From Methanobrevibacter_A acididurans (GTDB lineage Archaea > Methanobacteriota > Methanobacteria > Methanobacteriales > Methanobacteriaceae): a DNA stretch of 64,000 nt. The translations under genes and the position numbers were made by a program. The number at the start of each line of letters is the position of its first letter. The stretch's first letter is position 1. Below, in pieces: positions 1 through 8,466 of the stretch. The DNA lies in the NCBI RefSeq assembly GCF_046197875.1, contig NZ_CP166991.1, positions 1,488,001 to 1,552,000 of the forward strand, in the 5' to 3' direction. The notes beneath the pieces were generated by a model that worked only from the letters and a program-made list of their open reading frames with translations, did not search any database and had not been told where the DNA came from.

Positions 1-654
1 AATATTTGCGGATAAAAAAGGTCCCACATTACACTACAATCCAAAAATTTTTCCAAAAACTACCATCTGGTACTTTAAGAAAAATCAACCAATTAATATT
101 ATCTCAACATGATATAAGTGGAGAAATAATAGCCCTTGATGGATCAGGATTCACCAACGATTATGCTGACAAATATTATGCAATAATACGAGCTAAAGAA
201 CGAAAAAGCTATGTTAAAAACCATATTGCAATAGACATAAAAACTCTTTTAATCCTAAATTATGCAACTCAAAGAGGACCTTAGAAGTGACACCAAGTTC
301 GCAATCAATTCCATAAGACAAACAAAAAAAATATCATCCACATTTACATATTAGCAGACAGAGCATACGACACAGAACCCATAAGAAAATGTATAAACGA
401 ATACACTGGAGCTTTTGACCATAATACCAATTAAAACTAGAGCCAAAAAAGGACATTACAGACTTAACAGCATATCCATCTTCAGACCCAAAATATACAG
501 TCTAAGAAGCAATGTAGAAGGAGTATTCAGCGTAATCAAAAGACTATTTAACGGAACAAACCGAAGCCGAACATTAAAACTATCAAACAAAGAAACAAAA
601 CTCAAAAACCTAATCTACAACATCCACAGATCAACACAACTACCAAAAAAATAG
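1..654 (+). pseudogene. Broken DDE-type transposase (3' part)
   Basis: The reading frame is open to a TAG at 282-284 (ending ..ATQRGP), then continues in other frames with recognisable DDE-transposase text (LADRAYDTEPIRKCINE, then IPIKTRAKKGHYR) and a last block to the TAG at 652-654 (ending ..IYNIHRSTQLPKK). At least three frame breaks are visible: at 282, around the run of eight A at 324-331, and a 1-nt insertion near 420-424. The first two are also in the copy at 32105-33093; the third is not. The gene cannot make a full transposase without frameshifting. The 5' end lies outside the window. Confidence 0.85.
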
Positions 655-669
655 GGTTTCTACAAAGCC
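1..669 (+). mobile_element. ISM1-like insertion sequence, copy 1 (left part outside window)
   Basis: This is the right-hand part of an insertion sequence. It ends in AGGGTTTCTACAAAGCC (653-669), which matches the terminal inverted repeat of the complete copy at 32090-33296. The transposase reads on the + strand and the sequence is near-identical to the other copy over the shared part, compared by eye. The element ends 15 bp before the TATA box of glnA. Size, repeat type and 8-bp target duplication (seen at the complete copy) fit ISM1 of Methanobrevibacter smithii; the family name is from memory. Confidence 0.85.
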
Positions 670-684
670 ATTATTTTAAAAAAG

Positions 685-692
685 TTTATATA
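685..692 (+). promoter_or_regulatory. TATA box of glnA promoter
   Basis: TTTATATA preceded by an A-rich stretch (BRE-like, 678-683). With the usual archaeal spacing, transcription would begin near 710-715, inside the first operator, leaving a leader of about 115 nt before glnA. Confidence 0.6.
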
Positions 693-701
693 GTATTAGG
701 T

Positions 702-732
702 GGAAATGTAATTCCGTAGGAAGTAACCTTCC
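702..732 (+). promoter_or_regulatory. Two tandem NrpR-type nitrogen operators
   Basis: GGAAATGTAATTCC (702-715) and GGAAGTAACCTTCC (719-732) both fit GGAA-N6-TTCC, the published operator form of the euryarchaeal nitrogen repressor NrpR. Their centres are 17 bp apart and they cover the expected transcription start of glnA. The repressor gene nrpR is the next gene downstream. Binding is inferred. Confidence 0.85.
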
Positions 733-830
733 GGCTAACTTCCAATTTAATTTACTTAAAAAAAACAAAACTTAAAAGTAAACCCATACAAAGATAAAAC
801 ATAACTAATTATAAATGGAGAATTTATTAC

Positions 831-2177
831 ATGTCAGACGAAATAAAAAATATTATTGAAAGAATGGAAGCAGATAATATCAAATTCATAAGACTTCAAT
901 TCGTAGATTTAAATGGAGTTCCAAAAAGTATAGCAGTTCCATATGTAAAAGGAGAAATGGAAAACTTTTTCACCAAAGGAATGCCATTCGATGGATCCTC
1001 AATAGAAGGATTCGTTGAAATCAATGATAGTGACCTAATTTTAAAACCGGATATAAGCACATACTCACAATTATCATGGAGACCTGAAGAATCCGCAGTA
1101 TGCAGATTTATATGTGATATTTGGACCCCTGAAGGAAAACCATTCGTAGGAGACCCAAGAAGCATACTTAAACATGCACTAAAAAAATTAAAAGATGAAT
1201 ATGGATACAATTATAATATTGGACCAGAACCAGAATTTTTCATAGTTAATATAGATGAAGACGGATATCCCGTACCTTACGATGATGCAAGTTACTTTGA
1301 TGTAGAACCAAAAGATAAAGGACCTGATTTCAGAAGAGAATTAACATTAAACTTAGAAGAATTAGGATTTGATGTTGAAGTAAGTCACCACGAAGTAGGA
1401 CCTGGACAAAATGAAATTGCATTTAAATTTGACGATGCATTAAAGACAGCTGACGCAGTAATAACATTTAAACAAGCAATAAAAGCTATAGTTAATAACA
1501 TGGCACAGTTTGATGGATTAGATTATAGAGTAACATTCATGCCAAAACCATTCTTTGGAGAAAATGGTAGTGGAATGCACTGTCACCAAAGTTTATTTAA
1601 AGACGGAGAAAACTTATTCGCAGACGATGAAAGCGAAAGTGGAATCTCTCAAGAAGCAATATATTTCATTGGAGGATTATTAAAACATGCTCCAGCATTA
1701 ACTGCAATAACTAACCCAATAGTAAACTCTTACAAAAGATTAGTTCCAGGATACGAAGCACCTGTTTACGAAGCATATGGTCTTAAAAATAGATCAGCAT
1801 TAATAAGAGTTCCTGCTGCACGAGGAAAAGGAACACGTATTGAATACCGAGCACCTGATCCAGCATGTAATCCTTATTTAGCATTTGCAGCAATGTTATA
1901 TGCTGGAATGGACGGATTAAAAAATAAAATTGATCCCGGTGAACCAACAGAAATAAACATTTACAAATTAACTGAAGAAGAACGTGAAGAATTAGGAATT
2001 AATGTATTACCTTCAAGTTTATGGGAAGCATACCATGCATTAGAAGAAGATAATATAATTATGGATGGTTTAGGCGAACACATAAGTGAAGCATTCTTAA
2101 AATCCAAATATGCAGAATGGGACGATTACAGAGTACAAGTATTTGGATATGAACAAGAAAGATACTTAGATTTATAA
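831..2177 (+). CDS. glnA: Glutamine synthetase, type I
   Basis: Makes glutamine from glutamate, ammonia and ATP in the cytoplasm; it is the main ammonium-assimilating enzyme of the cell. The 448-residue length fits prokaryotic GSI. Visible signatures are FDGSSIEGF in the beta-grasp domain, the catalytic block GPEPEFF, the His-containing [10 protein letters not shown], and the C-terminal [22 protein letters not shown] follows a GGAG site by nine nucleotides. The position of the bacterial adenylylation tyrosine reads NIYKLTEEE; methanogens are generally thought to control GS by PII-type proteins and transcription instead. Two NrpR-type operators precede it, so expression should rise under nitrogen limitation. 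An insertion sequence ends just upstream of its promoter. Confidence 0.97.
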   Translation: MSDEIKNIIERMEADNIKFIRLQFVDLNGVPKSIAVPYVKGEMENFFTKGMPFDGSSIEGFVEINDSDLILKPDISTYSQLSWRPEESAVCRFICDIWTPEGKPFVGDPRSILKHALKKLKDEYGYNYNIGPEPEFFIVNIDEDGYPVPYDDASYFDVEPKDKGPDFRRELTLNLEELGFDVEVSHHEVGPGQNEIAFKFDDALKTADAVITFKQAIKAIVNNMAQFDGLDYRVTFMPKPFFGENGSGMHCHQSLFKDGENLFADDESESGISQEAIYFIGGLLKHAPALTAITNPIVNSYKRLVPGYEAPVYEAYGLKNRSALIRVPAARGKGTRIEYRAPDPACNPYLAFAAMLYAGMDGLKNKIDPGEPTEINIYKLTEEEREELGINVLPSSLWEAYHALEEDNIIMDGLGEHISEAFLKSKYAEWDDYRVQVFGYEQERYLDL

Positions 2178-2189
2178 TTAACTAAACCT

Positions 2190-2215
2190 CTTTTTAATTT
2201 TTTACTTTTTTAAAA
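2190..2215 (+). terminator. T-rich terminator after glnA
   Basis: Runs of five to six T (CTTTTTAATTTTTTACTTTTTT) begin about 12 nt after the glnA stop codon, as in archaeal oligo-T termination. No strong hairpin is present. Confidence 0.45.
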
Positions 2216-2341
2216 AAAAACATTTTTTTACTATTTCTTAATTCAAAAATAAAATAGAAACTTATTAAAAAAAAATATAAATTAACTTAATAAAAAATAA
2301 ATTTTAATTCTTTTTTCTTAAATTTTACAAAGGTAACTACA

Positions 2342-4030
2342 ATGTCAGAATCAGAACATCGTATGATAGAAATTCTCAGAATTTTAAGTGAACAAGACAA
2401 AGCAATTGGTTCTAAAGTTATAGCAAACGAATTAAAAAATAAAGGTTATAACTTAGGAGAAAGAGCTGTAAGATACCACATGCAAATATTAGATGAAAAA
2501 GGATTCAGTAAAAGAAAAGGATATTCTGGAAGAATAATCACTGGATCTGGAAGAAAAAAACTTGAAAAAGGACTAATTTATGACCAAGTAGATTTTATTT
2601 ATTCAAAATTTGAAGAAATGATGTATAAAACAAATTTTGATTTTGGAAAAAAAACTGGGAAAATAATAGTCAATAAATCTAATGTTTTGGACGAATCTGC
2701 ATTTAAAGTAGTTAAAAATGTTTTTGATGCAGGACTAGCAGTTAGTCCCTTAATAAATGTTGAAAAAAATAAAATAGGAGAATCTTTAGGATATACAATA
2801 AAAACTATTTGCAGTACAACTATAGATGGGATTCTTTTATCAAATGGAATAGCATCCCAACCTATTTATGGAGGTCTTGTTAATGTTGAAGATTATACTC
2901 CTACAAATTTTACTGAATTAATTTCTTATAAAAAAACATCTATGTCTCCTTTAAATGCTTTCATTGCAAAAGATATGACATCCGTTAGAGAAGTTGTGAA
3001 AAATGGTAATGGAATAATACCTGCAAATTTTAGAGTAATACCTAGTGCCGCTAGGGAAAAAACAATTAACATTCTTGAAAAATTAAATCAAATAGGTATT
3101 AATGGTATATTGAAAATTGGAGAAAACGGGGAAACCACATTAGGAGTACCAGTTAATGAAGGTTTAGTTGGAATTGCATTAATTGGAGGAGTTACACCTT
3201 TATGTGCAGCTCAAGAGTTAAATTATGATGTAGACATTGAAACTATAGAAGAATTTGAAGAGTATGAAAATTTAAAGTCTATATCAAAACCTCAAAATAT
3301 ACTAAAAACCTCAAAAAAATCAAATCAAAATAGGATACCATTCTTACTTTCAAAATCATGGAATTTAATACAAAAAGTAAATTTTGATTTAAATTCTGAA
3401 AAAGGAAAAATAATATCTAATATATCTTATATTGATAAAGAAGATTTAGATTTTGCCTTAGATATTATGAAAAAAACATATGAAGATTCACCAAATTATA
3501 TTAATCCATATTATAAATTAATTAATCATCCCGGTAATCCTAATAAAATAGGTATAGGTACTATTTGTAGTTTAACAATTGATGGGATTTTAATGAATAA
3601 TGGGATTTTAAGCACACCGAAATATGGTGGATTAATTGAAATAGGAAATTCTCCACAATTTATTGAAATGATTTCATATAATGGTTCTTCATTAGATCCT
3701 CATAAAATTTTTATTTTTAAAAACATGACTAATATTACAAAAAAGAAGATTTATCCTCAAAATGCTTTAGCTTCTATTAAAGAAGTACCTTATGTAGCAA
3801 GAGAAAGAAGTAAAGATATTTTATCTAAACTAATTGATATGGGATTATCTATTTATAAAATTGGAAAACCTAGAGAGTTAGTTTATAATGCTAAAGTGAA
3901 TAATTATAATTTTGGAATTGTTGCAGGTAGTGGGTTAAATTCAATTGCAGCAATGAAGGAAAATAACATTGATATTGAAGTAAAAGCTGCTGAAAAATTA
4001 ATTCCTTTTAATGAATTAGAAAAAATTTAA
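2342..4030 (+). CDS. nrpR: Global nitrogen repressor NrpR
   Basis: Transcriptional repressor of nitrogen-assimilation genes, released from DNA by 2-oxoglutarate. The 562 residues divide into an N-terminal winged helix (about 8-75, with GERAVRYHMQILDEKG as the recognition region) and two NrpR effector domains (about 95-315 and 345-560). These share text with each other, such as TICSTTIDGILLSNGIAS and TICSLTIDGILMNNGILS, which shows an internal duplication. This is the fused two-domain form with its own HTH, as in Methanothermobacter, not the split form of Methanosarcina. It follows glnA, whose promoter carries two GGAA-N6-TTCC sites; I see no such site before nrpR itself. ATG follows AAAGGTAA. 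Confidence 0.95.
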   Translation: MSESEHRMIEILRILSEQDKAIGSKVIANELKNKGYNLGERAVRYHMQILDEKGFSKRKGYSGRIITGSGRKKLEKGLIYDQVDFIYSKFEEMMYKTNFDFGKKTGKIIVNKSNVLDESAFKVVKNVFDAGLAVSPLINVEKNKIGESLGYTIKTICSTTIDGILLSNGIASQPIYGGLVNVEDYTPTNFTELISYKKTSMSPLNAFIAKDMTSVREVVKNGNGIIPANFRVIPSAAREKTINILEKLNQIGINGILKIGENGETTLGVPVNEGLVGIALIGGVTPLCAAQELNYDVDIETIEEFEEYENLKSISKPQNILKTSKKSNQNRIPFLLSKSWNLIQKVNFDLNSEKGKIISNISYIDKEDLDFALDIMKKTYEDSPNYINPYYKLINHPGNPNKIGIGTICSLTIDGILMNNGILSTPKYGGLIEIGNSPQFIEMISYNGSSLDPHKIFIFKNMTNITKKKIYPQNALASIKEVPYVARERSKDILSKLIDMGLSIYKIGKPRELVYNAKVNNYNFGIVAGSGLNSIAAMKENNIDIEVKAAEKLIPFNELEKI

Positions 4031-4216
4031 AAATATTTATATTCTTACAAAACTTTTTTATGAAAACTTAATACATTTAAATGAAAGATAAAGAAATATA
4101 AGTAAAACATTAAATATTATGTTTAATATTAATTTAATAGATATATAAATTAATAAAAATTTATAAGTAAAACAGATAGGAATGTTTATAAAAATAAAAA
4201 ATGGAGCAAAAATAAT

Positions 4217-4663
4217 ATGGAAAAAGAAATGGAACCCCTACAAAATGATAGATTAAAAGAGGTAATTAAAAACTTACATGAAAATTATAATGAAGATACT
4301 GAAGAAAAATTTTTAGCAGAACTTAAAAATGCATCTTTTTTAGCTCCTGCTGACATTAAAGTTGAAGAGGACTTAAAAGAAAAGATAGAATCTGATGGAA
4401 CTATAACTTTAGATAAAAATACTCCTATGAATTTTATGTTAATTAGTTCAGAAGATGGAAAAAACTTTTTCCCTGCATTTACTGATGAAGAAGAGTTAAG
4501 TAAAGATCCTGAAAAAAAAGATGCAATTATAATTAACTTAGAAACTTATTTAGAAATGTTAGATAGTAATACTGAAGAAAATATTGCGAGTATAGCTATT
4601 AATCCTTTTGGTGAAGCTATTGTAATACCTAAAGAAATGTTAATCGATATTTACACCAACTAA
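4217..4663 (+). CDS. SseB N-terminal domain-like protein
   Basis: A 148-residue soluble acidic protein. The central part (FLAPADIKVEE...FMLISSEDGKNFFPAFTDEEEL...) and the end (IAINPFGEAIVIPKEML) have the pattern of the SseB N-terminal domain, found in small proteins of unknown role across bacteria and archaea. There is no signal peptide or membrane segment. It sits alone between nrpR and the mod operon, with a hairpin plus T-run just downstream, so it is probably monocistronic. The first start, MEKEMEPL, follows a GGAG site; the second Met is possible but has a poorer context. Biochemical function is unknown. Confidence 0.7.
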   Translation: MEKEMEPLQNDRLKEVIKNLHENYNEDTEEKFLAELKNASFLAPADIKVEEDLKEKIESDGTITLDKNTPMNFMLISSEDGKNFFPAFTDEEELSKDPEKKDAIIINLETYLEMLDSNTEENIASIAINPFGEAIVIPKEMLIDIYTN

Positions 4664-4707
4664 ATAAAACTTTTTTTTAAATAATATTATAAAACCCATT
4701 TTTTTTC

Positions 4708-4745
4708 GATGTTTTAAATTTTAAACATCAATGTTCTTTTTTTTA
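4708..4745 (+). terminator. Hairpin and T-run between SseB-like gene and mod operon
   Basis: A near-perfect 22-bp palindrome (4708-4729, arms GATGTTT and AAACATC around an AT core with one mismatched pair) is followed by a run of T at about 4737-4744. The layout is that of a terminator for the gene ending at 4663. A protein-binding site is an alternative. Confidence 0.5.
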
Positions 4746-4773
4746 AATCCCCAGATTAAATAGAAAATCTTAA

Positions 4774-4799
4774 ATATCGAATGATAAAAATATCGATAT
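4774..4799 (+). promoter_or_regulatory. Inverted repeat before modABC (candidate oxyanion-responsive operator)
   Basis: ATATCGA (4774-4780) and TCGATAT (4793-4799) form exact 7-bp arms separated by 12 nt, overlapping a TATA-like element (TTAAATAT near 4771-4777). Paired TA-rich arms carrying a CG step upstream of a molybdate transporter recall ModE-type operators. A ModE-like HTH protein is encoded at 38905-39801. The link is an inference. Confidence 0.55.
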
Positions 4800-4843
4800 G
4801 TATGAAAATACAAAACTTTTTTTAAAAATGGAGAAATAAAAAA

Positions 4844-5635
4844 ATGAATAATAAAAAAATTTTTATAATAATTGTTATTATTGCCATTATAGCTATTATA
4901 GCTGGTAGTTATTACTCAGGGGCAATATCAACACAACAATCTAGTGAGTCAGGTACTGTAACTGTGCTAGCTGGAGCTGGTTTCAGCAAAGTTGGTAATG
5001 ATTTAGTAACTGAATTTAACAAAAAATATCCTAACATTAAAGTAAATATGAAATATGGGGGAAGTGGAGAACTATTCTCAACTTTAGAAACCCAAAAAAG
5101 TGGGGATATTTTTTTACCTGCAGCTTATAAATATATGAAAGAAGCTAAAGAGAATGGTTACATTCAAAATAATACAGAACAGAACATTACTAAAAAGGTA
5201 CCTGTAATAGTAGTTCAAAAAGGTAATCCTAAAAATATTACTGGACTTAAGGATTTAGAAAGATCTGATGTTAAAGTAGGTTTAGGTCAAGCCGAAGGTC
5301 CTGCTATTGGAAAAACATCTCAAAAAATTATTGAAAAAAATAATTTAACAATAAACCCTACTGTTACAACTACTACAGTTAATCAATTATTAACTTATAT
5401 AGTATCAGGACAAGTAGATACAACTATTATATGGGAAGACATGACTGTATGGCAAGAAGGAAAAGATAAAATTGAAGTTGTAGAAATACCTAAAAATGAG
5501 AATTCTATAAGTACAATACCTGTTGCAACAACTCAATTCGCAAAGGATAATAGTTCCGCACAAAAATTCCAAGAATTTATCTTATCTGATGAAGGTAAAA
5601 AAATTTGGGAAAAATGGGGATTTGAAATAGACTAA
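4844..5635 (+). CDS. modA: Molybdate/tungstate-binding protein of ABC importer
   Basis: Extracellular substrate-binding component of the ModABC importer. It has a hydrophobic N-terminal segment (about 5-24, rich in Ile) that serves as membrane anchor or signal. The class II periplasmic-binding-protein fold is visible from VTVLAGAGFSKVGNDL through YGGSGELFSTLETQKSGDIFLPA to the C-terminal SDEGKKIWEKWGFE, the usual ModA ending. 263 residues is a normal length. The modB and modC genes follow on the same strand with short gaps. Molybdate and tungstate cannot be told apart from sequence; the neighbouring formylmethanofuran and formate dehydrogenases need one of them. Confidence 0.88.
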   Translation: MNNKKIFIIIVIIAIIAIIAGSYYSGAISTQQSSESGTVTVLAGAGFSKVGNDLVTEFNKKYPNIKVNMKYGGSGELFSTLETQKSGDIFLPAAYKYMKEAKENGYIQNNTEQNITKKVPVIVVQKGNPKNITGLKDLERSDVKVGLGQAEGPAIGKTSQKIIEKNNLTINPTVTTTTVNQLLTYIVSGQVDTTIIWEDMTVWQEGKDKIEVVEIPKNENSISTIPVATTQFAKDNSSAQKFQEFILSDEGKKIWEKWGFEID

Positions 5636-5685
5636 AAAAAAGTTTTTCTAAAAAATTATTAGGAGATTGAGAGGATAAGATTATT

Positions 5686-6483
5686 ATGCGTTCTAAATTT
5701 GAATGGTTATTTATTGGAATCACAGTAACAGTTACTTTAATATTTTTTGCAGTAATTGGAAGTATGTTTTTAATTACTTCAGTAGATGGATTCATATCTT
5801 CTTTATTTTCTCCAGAATTAACTTATGCTATAGGATTAACCATAGGTACTTCATTAGTTTCTGCCACAATAGTGGTAATATGTTGTATACCTATGGCTTA
5901 TACATTAAGTAGATATGATTTTCCTCTAAAAAAATTATTTAAAATCATATTAGATTTACCTATGGCTTTTCCTGAAATTGTTATTGGTATAGCACTTTTA
6001 ATGTTTTTAGGAAGCTATGGAATTGGAGGAATATTAAATACTTTGGGAATTGAACTAGTTTTTAATAGTACTGGAATTATTATTGCCGAATTCTTTGTAG
6101 CTTTACCTTATGCAATTAAAATGTTACATTCTACATTTAATTATATAGATCCTAGATATGAATTTGTATCAAGAAGTTTAGGTTATAGTGAAGTTGATAC
6201 TTTTTTTAATATTACATTACCTTTATCAAAACAAGGACTTTTCGCAACAATAATTATTACTATTGCAAGATGTATAGGAACATTTGCTGCGGTATTATTT
6301 GTTGGTGGAGGCATATTAATGAAAACTGATACTTTAGCTATTTCAATATATTTGAATTTATCTACAGGTGATATAGATATGGCTATTACATCTGGAATTT
6401 TATTAGTGATAATTTCATTTATTACAATTGCTATAATGGAAAAATATGCTCCTGAAACTTATAATAATCAAAAAAGTGTTTGA
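5686..6483 (+). CDS. modB: Molybdate/tungstate ABC transporter permease
   Basis: Inner component of the ModABC importer: 265 residues with about six membrane segments. It contains the binding-protein-dependent permease region that docks the ATPase (around 150-185, with the text RSLGYSEVDTFFNITLPLSKQG carrying the EAA-loop pattern). Start ATG follows AGGAGATTGAGAGG-like purines about 20 nt upstream; the exact ribosome site is not sharp. It lies 50 bp after modA and 49 bp before modC. Confidence 0.88.
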   Translation: MRSKFEWLFIGITVTVTLIFFAVIGSMFLITSVDGFISSLFSPELTYAIGLTIGTSLVSATIVVICCIPMAYTLSRYDFPLKKLFKIILDLPMAFPEIVIGIALLMFLGSYGIGGILNTLGIELVFNSTGIIIAEFFVALPYAIKMLHSTFNYIDPRYEFVSRSLGYSEVDTFFNITLPLSKQGLFATIIITIARCIGTFAAVLFVGGGILMKTDTLAISIYLNLSTGDIDMAITSGILLVIISFITIAIMEKYAPETYNNQKSV

Positions 6484-6532
6484 GTTTAAGATAATAGGAA
6501 AAAATTAAATATTTATTTTTTTAGGGATTGAA

Positions 6533-7651
6533 ATGTATTTAGAAGTTGAAAATTTATCTGTGGATCTTGGGGAATTTCATTTAAAAAATATTAACCTTTC
6601 AGTTGAAGAGGGAGAATATCTTGTTTTAATTGGCCCTACTGGTTCTGGAAAATCTGTATTACTTGAAACAATTATTGGATTTTACACTCCAAAAGAAGGA
6701 TTAATTAAATTAAATGGTAAAGTACTTAATGATATTGCACCTGAAGATAGACACATTGGAATTGTTTATCAAGACCATGTTCTTTTTCCAAGTATGAATG
6801 TTTATGATAATATAGCTTATGGATTAAAAAATAAAAAATCATTAACTAATGAAGAAATAGATTTAAAAATTAAAGATATGGCTAATATTATGAATATCAC
6901 TCATATTTTACCTAGGGATGTAAATACTCTTAGTGGTGGAGAATCACAACGAACAGCACTAGCTAGAGCTCTTATTGTTGAACCTAAAATTATTTTAATG
7001 GATGAACCTTTTAGTGCATTAGATGTAACCACTCAAGCAACATTAACTTCTTTAATTAAAAGCATAGGTAAGAAGTATAAAACAACATTTGTCCATGTGA
7101 CTCATAATTTTAATGATGTCTGGAATTTAGCAGACCGTGTAGGGGTAATGAAAAATGGCATACTTCACCAATTGGACTATATAGACACAGTATTTTCAAA
7201 GCCTAATAATAAATTTGTTGCAGATTTTGTTGGAGTTAACAACATTATAAAAGGAAAAGTAGATAAATATAATGAAGGAATAATGGAAATTAAAATTAAT
7301 GATAATTTAACATTATACAGTGCAGACGAAGAATATTATGATAAAAATAAGAATATTAAAAATCATGAAGTTTTAGTTGCAATAAGACCTGAAAATATTA
7401 TATTCTCAAATGATAAAATAAAATCTTCAGCAAAAAATCAACTCAAAGGAATTATTAAAAATATTGAAATAGCAGGACCTATTATCACAGTAATTACAGA
7501 AGTAGAAAATGTTAAATTTAAAGGAATTTTAACAAAAAATTCATATGAATTATTAAATATTAAAGAAGGTAATGAAATTTATTTAATTTTCAAATCAATG
7601 AATGTTAACATAATCGAAAGTTATAATAAATTCAATCTAAAGAAAAATTAA
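6533..7651 (+). CDS. modC: Molybdate/tungstate ABC transporter ATPase
   Basis: ATP-hydrolysing subunit that powers ModAB. Walker A is GPTGSGKS (about 34-41), the Q-loop is IVYQDHVLFP, the signature is LSGGESQRTALARAL, and Walker B is IILMDEPFSALD. The C-terminal third (about 235-370) has two stretches resembling TOBE/MOP-like oxyanion-sensing domains (IRPENIIFS..., LKGIIKNIEIAGPIITVITEVENVKFKGILT), which would allow feedback by intracellular oxyanion. The stop codon faces the next, convergent gene with only three bases between them. Confidence 0.92.
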   Translation: MYLEVENLSVDLGEFHLKNINLSVEEGEYLVLIGPTGSGKSVLLETIIGFYTPKEGLIKLNGKVLNDIAPEDRHIGIVYQDHVLFPSMNVYDNIAYGLKNKKSLTNEEIDLKIKDMANIMNITHILPRDVNTLSGGESQRTALARALIVEPKIILMDEPFSALDVTTQATLTSLIKSIGKKYKTTFVHVTHNFNDVWNLADRVGVMKNGILHQLDYIDTVFSKPNNKFVADFVGVNNIIKGKVDKYNEGIMEIKINDNLTLYSADEEYYDKNKNIKNHEVLVAIRPENIIFSNDKIKSSAKNQLKGIIKNIEIAGPIITVITEVENVKFKGILTKNSYELLNIKEGNEIYLIFKSMNVNIIESYNKFNLKKN

Positions 7652-7654
7652 AAA

Positions 7655-7948
7655 TTAATATAATTCTATTAAAATTGGTTCGCCTATTTGAGGTTTATGT
7701 AAAAATTCAACTAAATCCTCTTTGAATTCAATTAAATCAATTTCAATAGTTGGATTTAATGATGTTGCATCTAAATTTACTAATACTTTAAAACCAGGAA
7801 CTCCATTATATTCAGATTTATCTATATTAAGTATTTCACCTTCAGCAAAAATACGATTATATGATATTTCTGCATGATCATGAATTTTTAAATTTTTTTC
7901 TAAATAATTTAAAAGTTCATCAGGAGACATTTTTACTGTTTTAACCAT
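7655..7948 (-). CDS. Small methanogen protein (DUF2097-like), paralogue 2
   Basis: A 97-residue soluble protein. It shares with the protein at 8066-8398 the blocks MSPDE(L/M)..Y(L/I), EISYNRIFA.GE(I/V)L and a later EIDL..(F/I)K(E/D)(D/E)L, so the two are tandem duplicates. I believe the family is DUF2097, known from methanogens and without assigned function. Its place directly downstream of fwdC suggests a role tied to formylmethanofuran dehydrogenase, such as assembly or regulation, but nothing in the sequence proves it. A TATA-like element at 8005-8012 could give it its own promoter. ATG follows GAGGTTAAACAAA. Confidence 0.75.
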   Translation of the reverse strand: MVKTVKMSPDELLNYLEKNLKIHDHAEISYNRIFAEGEILNIDKSEYNGVPGFKVLVNLDATSLNPTIEIDLIEFKEDLVEFLHKPQIGEPILIELY

Positions 7949-8004
7949 TTTGTTTAACCTCTTAAAATTTTTTTATTAATTACATTTGAAAAAATGTATT
8001 TTAA

Positions 8005-8012
8005 TATATAAA
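8005..8012 (-). promoter_or_regulatory. TATA box for the second DUF2097-like gene
   Basis: TTTATATA read on the minus strand, about 57 nt before the ATG at 7948. It allows transcription independent of the fwd operon. Confidence 0.4.
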
Positions 8013-8065
8013 TATTATTTGTTAGTATTAGTACAAATAAGTTTTGTTTTAAAATATAAAAAAGA

Positions 8066-8398
8066 TTATTTATAAGAATATGTAAAATCAACTTCAGGCA
8101 TTTCAGCCTCTATAACAACTACATTATCATCTTTAACATGTCGTATTTCAAGAAGTTCATCTTTAATATCATTTAAATCTATTTCGATGCTTTGATTAAG
8201 AATTTCACCATTAAGTTGTAAACTTACACGAAGTCCTTCACCTGTTTCTTCATCTTCTTCAGTAATAGTTAAAACTTCACCTGGAGCAAAAATACGATTA
8301 TAAGAAATTTCAAGTGTATCAGTAGGCTGAACATTCTGACGAATATATTCTACCATTTCATCAGGACTCATAATTAATTCCTTTTCTTCATTTTCCAT
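8066..8398 (-). CDS. Small methanogen protein (DUF2097-like), paralogue 1
   Basis: A 110-residue acidic soluble protein, paralogous to the gene at 7655-7948. Key shared text is SPDEMVEYIRQNV..., LEISYNRIFAPGEVL and IEIDLNDIKDELLEI. It lies 68 bp downstream of fwdC on the same strand and is probably the last or next-to-last gene of the fwd transcript. It differs from its partner by an acidic insertion (EEDEETGEG) and a longer C-terminus. Function is unknown; the genomic link to fwd is the only clue. Confidence 0.78.
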   Translation of the reverse strand: MENEEKELIMSPDEMVEYIRQNVQPTDTLEISYNRIFAPGEVLTITEEDEETGEGLRVSLQLNGEILNQSIEIDLNDIKDELLEIRHVKDDNVVVIEAEMPEVDFTYSYK

Positions 8399-8466
8399 TA
8401 TATCTCACTCCAAAAATATTAAAAATAATTTAAAAAAATAAATTTAAAAAAAAATTAGGAGATTAA

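Noticed and set aside
282..331. Programmed +1 and -1 frameshifting in the transposase (CCT-TAG and a run of eight A)
   Set aside because: Both directions would be needed within 50 nt, and further breaks exist (near 420 in copy 1, near 32990 in copy 2). Decay followed by copying in trans is simpler, so it is only mentioned as an alternative.
8016..8040. Operator-like ATTTGT...ACAAAT before the second small fwd-linked gene
   Set aside because: Only the outer 6 bp pair and the centre is a direct, not inverted, repeat; too weak in this base composition.
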